44,626 bases of DNA from Gnetum montanum (lineage: Eukaryota > Streptophyta > Gnetopsida > Gnetales > Gnetaceae), in assembly GCA_015680685.1 (NCBI GenBank), contig MNCI01028403.1, positions 1,062,776 through 1,107,401 of the forward strand. The letters are read 5' to 3'. A program made the position numbers and the translations under genes. Below are positions 43,207 to 44,626 of the stretch, in pieces. The stretch's first letter is position 1; the number at the start of each line of letters is the position of its first letter. The notes below the pieces were generated by a model. The model was not told where the DNA came from. It saw only the letters and a program-made list of their open reading frames with translations, and did not search any database.

Positions 43207-44208
43207 TGATGAGACGCGGTTCGCACAGGCCGCAATATCGTGTACGTGATATCGCAGCCAACGCGATATCGCATCCCCCGCGATATTGCATACGTGATAT
43301 CGCATCTTCCCCTACGATATCGCGTACGTGATATCGTAGTTTGTCACCATATCTATAAATAAGAGGTGGCTCTCCCTCATTTTGATCCTAGTTTTAGAGT
43401 AGCGAAGCTCTGGCAGTTTGATCCCTCCAAAGTTAGATTTTTTCCCGTGTCTGCCCGCAGTGTGGTGAATGTAATTGTACGGTGTCTTTATTTGAGTGTG
43501 CCGTACTTGGACACGTACATGACCTGCAATAAAGATCAAGATTACTTCATCATTTTAGCATTCACTTAGTTTATTTATTTGTTATTTATTAGTTTCATAG
43601 CACGGATGAGTATGACTTGATTACGAGCATCTACGGATGTGTACGGTTACTCAAGGAATCAGTTACTCATCACGATTAGTCTCTCACCCTTAAACTCCTA
43701 GAAGCGGAATGAGTACGACTTGATTACGAGCATTTAAGTGTGACTACTTGATAGCCCAGTGGTGTAGCTAGGATCTACACTTGGTAACCCAGTGGCATAT
43801 TTGGGATCTGCGCTTGGTAATCCCAGTGGCATACCTAGGATCTATGCTTGGTAGTCCTAGTGGTAGTCGTTCACAAAGTCCAAGATGTATACAGTTGATC
43901 AAGGAATCGGTTGCTCATCGCACTTAGGATAGATTATATTTTATTACCCTTTTCCTCTTAGCTTAGATTAGTTAATATTATTTTCCACTACCTTCAGGTG
44001 TAGCATTAGGTTAGAAGACATCATACACCTCATCTAGACTAAATCATACATGACATATGCAAAACTAGTCTAGGTGGGAAGATAACGAACTGCGACCTAA
44101 GGCTAACTATCTAGGTGCCACAACTAGTCCATCTGCGGAGTTCGACCGGATCGTGCATGCGACGCTCGTTTCGTATGGTTGAGTGTAGGGGTACCTCGCC
44201 ACTCATCA
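43207..44208 (+). repeat. 5' LTR of element C
   Basis: 1002 bp, TGATGAG to CTCATCA. It is longer than the B LTR because of two internal duplications: GAGTA(C/T)GACTTGATTACGAG occurs twice about 100 bp apart (43605-43630, 43705-43733), and a unit of about 35 bp (TAGGATCT...CTTGGTAAYCC...AGTG) is repeated three times (about 43765-43865). TATAAATA is at 43354-43361 and AATAAA at 43528-43533. Confidence 0.9.
43232..43361 (+). promoter_or_regulatory. U3 dyad array and TATA box of C
   Basis: Three 24-bp dyads (43232-43255, 43280-43303, 43314-43337) with GATATCG-type arms around a TACGTG centre, plus a half-site CGCGATATCGC (43262-43272), then TATAAATA (43354-43361). The most complete version in the window. 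Confidence 0.65.
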
Positions 44209-44209
44209 T

Positions 44210-44227
44210 TGGCGCCGTTGCCAGGGA
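44210..44227 (+). other. Primer-binding site of element C (tRNA-Asp type)
   Basis: TGGCGCCGTTGCCAGGGA, 17 of 18 against the tRNA-Asp complement, one base after the LTR. The single change is a G-to-A transition. Confidence 0.9.
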
Positions 44228-44341
44228 TGTTGCTAATTATCTAGATTAGTTATATCATACAAGGTCACTGTAAATAACTTAACGATATATCTTTCAGAAA
44301 ATAACAATTATAAAAAGTCATGCATAAATTCACACACAACC

Positions 44342-44626
44342 ATGACTCTCCTGCAAGATGATAATAATGCCACACTTAGTGAGGAAGTTCATTGGAGAAC
44401 CAACGAACTATATGATGATGAAGGTTGGAGTATTCAACCTGAAGTGGGAGTTTCCTATAAGCATGAACAAAAACAACGTCATCATAATACATGAAAGCCT
44501 AATGTACCCAATGACGATGAAGCCCCACTGGCCACTACAAGCTTAACGCAAATACAAGAGGCTGTTCGAATCTCACGTAGGCATTGTAAAGAGAGCCGAC
44601 TACCGAGGCTCGATTTAAATAACTTT
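44342..44626 (+). pseudogene. gag: Start of gag of element C
   Basis: From ATG 44342 the frame runs to the window end (95 codons) with a single stop, TGA at codon 51 (44492-44494). Pieces: MTLLQDDNNATLSEEVHWR, GVSYKHEQKQRHHNT, then the stop, then LTQIQEAVRISRRH and CKESRLPRLDLNNF. It aligns codon by codon with B gag from 12549. Where B has a TAA (codon 5) and a TGA (codon 19), C has CAA and TGG, but the codon-51 TGA is shared. The product would be the N-terminal part of the structural protein, before the capsid core. Whether the element is active cannot be judged from this fragment. Confidence 0.8.

Larger units (their letters stand above)
43207..44626 (+). mobile_element. Element C: Athila-type element, 5' part
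   Basis: 5' LTR (43207-44208), near-perfect PBS and the start of gag; the rest is beyond the window. The upstream target copy would be ATGTC (43202-43206). It is the best preserved copy: PBS 17 of 18, three clear U3 dyads, and gag open except for one TGA. Confidence 0.9.

Noticed and set aside
1-44626. tRNA, rRNA or intact host genes
   Set aside because: No cloverleaf-forming tRNA sequence, rRNA segment or uninterrupted host coding region was recognised on either strand.

Overview
This window is nuclear plant DNA made almost entirely of decayed, nested LTR retrotransposons; I see no intact host gene. Four elements are Athila-type (Ty3/gypsy): LTRs about 0.8-1.0 kb with TGATGAG...CTCATCA ends and a primer-binding site matching the 3' end of plant tRNA-Asp. 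One is a 16.7 kb Tat-type element (Ty3/gypsy with a second RNase H domain after the first). The density, age and nesting suggest a very large seed-plant genome, possibly a gymnosperm; this host guess is weak and rests on style, not on a marker gene.

Layout. Element A (1-6938, +) is an Athila copy cut by the window start, with gag, protease and part of RT, lacking RNase H and integrase. Positions 6939-11466 are the oldest non-element layer visible and hold a probable GDSL-lipase exon remnant (10137-10457). Element E (minus strand, 11467-43206 and probably beyond) is an old Athila copy that was later split by three insertions. Element B (11594-20180, +) landed in the 3' LTR of E. Element D (25443-42100, +, perfect AATAT target duplication) landed in its untranslated interior. 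Element C (43207 to beyond the window, +) landed in its integrase region. The surviving parts of E are 11467-11593, 20186-25442 and 42106-43206.

A, B and E share a modular 3' half: a conserved 22-bp noncoding block, a splice-acceptor-like TAG placed directly before an ATG, and an ORF of about 2.8 kb in the env position (long in B and E, nearly deleted in A). B has gag plus this ORF but no pol at all. C is the best preserved: its gag is open except for one TGA at codon 51, and B has a TGA at the same codon.

The most unusual object is in D. Between the protease and the last part of RT, where the body of RT should be, lies about 4 kb that is coding on the minus strand. It reads as a multi-exon gene with plausible splice sites. 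Its first exons resemble an FCP1/SCP-type (NIF, HAD-superfamily) phosphatase domain and the rest is an unrecognised protein. A CTACGCTATG-type hairpin motif fills the D LTRs and the introns and edges of this antisense gene, but I did not find it in the coding parts. D also carries two minisatellites. Everything coding in the window is broken, mostly by TAG stops where Gln is expected, as methylation-driven C-to-T decay would give.
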